From positions 22,963,200-22,990,632 of the forward strand of contig NC_049988.1 of NCBI RefSeq assembly GCF_000003815.2: DNA of 27,433 bases, in the 5' to 3' direction. Positions within the stretch are counted from its first letter, which is position 1. The number at the start of each line of letters is the position of its first letter. This DNA comes from Branchiostoma floridae (Eukaryota > Chordata > Leptocardii > Amphioxiformes > Branchiostomatidae). Below are positions 27,102 to 27,433 of this stretch, piece by piece. The notes below the pieces were generated by a model. The model did not search any database and was not told the DNA's origin. It saw only the letters and a list, made by a program, of their open reading frames with translations. The position numbers and the translations under genes are program-made.

Positions 27102-27433
27102 TTAGTAAATTCTCATATCATTTTGTGCTGTATGTGCCGTAACGGCTGCTTCTAAACTTTCCTGTCCTGTTGTTTTGGCTGGCTAAATCTTTAATAGAAC
27201 CGAGGAGAAACTGTAATCTCCTCACTAGGACCAATGTGATTGTGTGCATATAAAATTCCATTCGTTCTCTGGGGGTCCTTATCTGTGCCATCTGTGTGGC
27301 CCGCGCCCTTTGATGATAGCCGACTCCAGATTCCTGCCTTTGTCCCCGTCTTGTCCTGCTGTGATTTTTATGGCCGTGTTGTTTGAATAATTTTACATGT
27401 ACCGTTCATGGGTTCGGGGCAGTTACTAGCCGT
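27102..27433. other. right end of window, nothing recognised
   Basis: No open frame of note. A TATAAAA sits near 27249 downstream of CCAATG, which could be a promoter or an LTR signal, but no matching LTR or gene can be seen inside the window. Confidence 0.3.

Noticed and set aside
27240-27260. Promoter or LTR TATA box (TATAAAA)
   Set aside because: A lone TATA-like string near the window edge, with no gene, repeated LTR or transcript evidence nearby.

Overview
The window looks like invertebrate deuterostome DNA, most likely amphioxus (Branchiostoma). The reasons are: intron-containing genes with GT-AG junctions; C2H2 zinc-finger arrays that alternate CGECGYR-type and CDQCDYS-type fingers; a membrane C-type lectin with a repeat-built stalk; and dense non-autonomous transposons, minisatellites and two 100-N assembly gaps. 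Nothing bacterial is present. The species call is inference from protein style, not from a search.

Layout. (1) 1-2290, minus strand: a complete four-exon type II transmembrane C-type lectin (lectin A; 354 codons plus stop, all junction phases agree). (2) 2291-4360: intergenic DNA with a relic of a second lectin first exon, a GA-rich microsatellite and weak degenerate repeats. (3) 4404-4804: a full-length tRNA-derived SINE with 9-bp target duplications, followed at 4847-5119 by the C-terminal scrap of a non-LTR retrotransposon reverse transcriptase. (4) 5099-19100, minus strand: three tandem zinc-finger cassettes. ZNF-1 (5099-6469) and ZNF-3 (14174-15571) are open; ZNF-2 (8587-10218) is decaying. 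Each cassette carries the same upstream parts: an intron with a palindromic RFX-like X-box, a 5' exon ending in GAAGCAG|GTAA, and a pair of DR1-like nuclear-receptor sites exactly 24 bp apart. Insertions make the cassettes different lengths: a 443-bp insert and a 754-bp TIR element plus about 31 copies of a 33-bp minisatellite upstream of ZNF-2; a TA-flanked MITE and a 2.1-kb TAA-flanked TIR element in the ZNF-3 intron. (5) 20400-22650, minus strand: a second lectin (lectin B), paralogous to A through coding, intron and 3' DNA, with a longer stalk, a one-base frameshift and no visible 5' exons. (6) 22985-24340: a decaying tandem array of roughly 240-297-bp units with two identical perfect hairpins. 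(7) 24880-26480: degenerate repeats leading into a clean 72-bp tandem repeat. (8) 26480-27433: unassigned DNA with one weak candidate spliced gene on the plus strand.

Functionally the window joins two fast-evolving gene families: surface lectins (probable immune or glycan recognition) and DNA-binding poly-zinc-finger proteins. Many long open frames here are artefacts of repeats whose period is a multiple of three. The least expected structures are the 2.1-kb TIR element with seven internal copies of GGGGGTACGGACGCTAC, the conserved X-box and DR1 sites shared by the zinc-finger paralogs, and the heptad-breaking lectin stalk.
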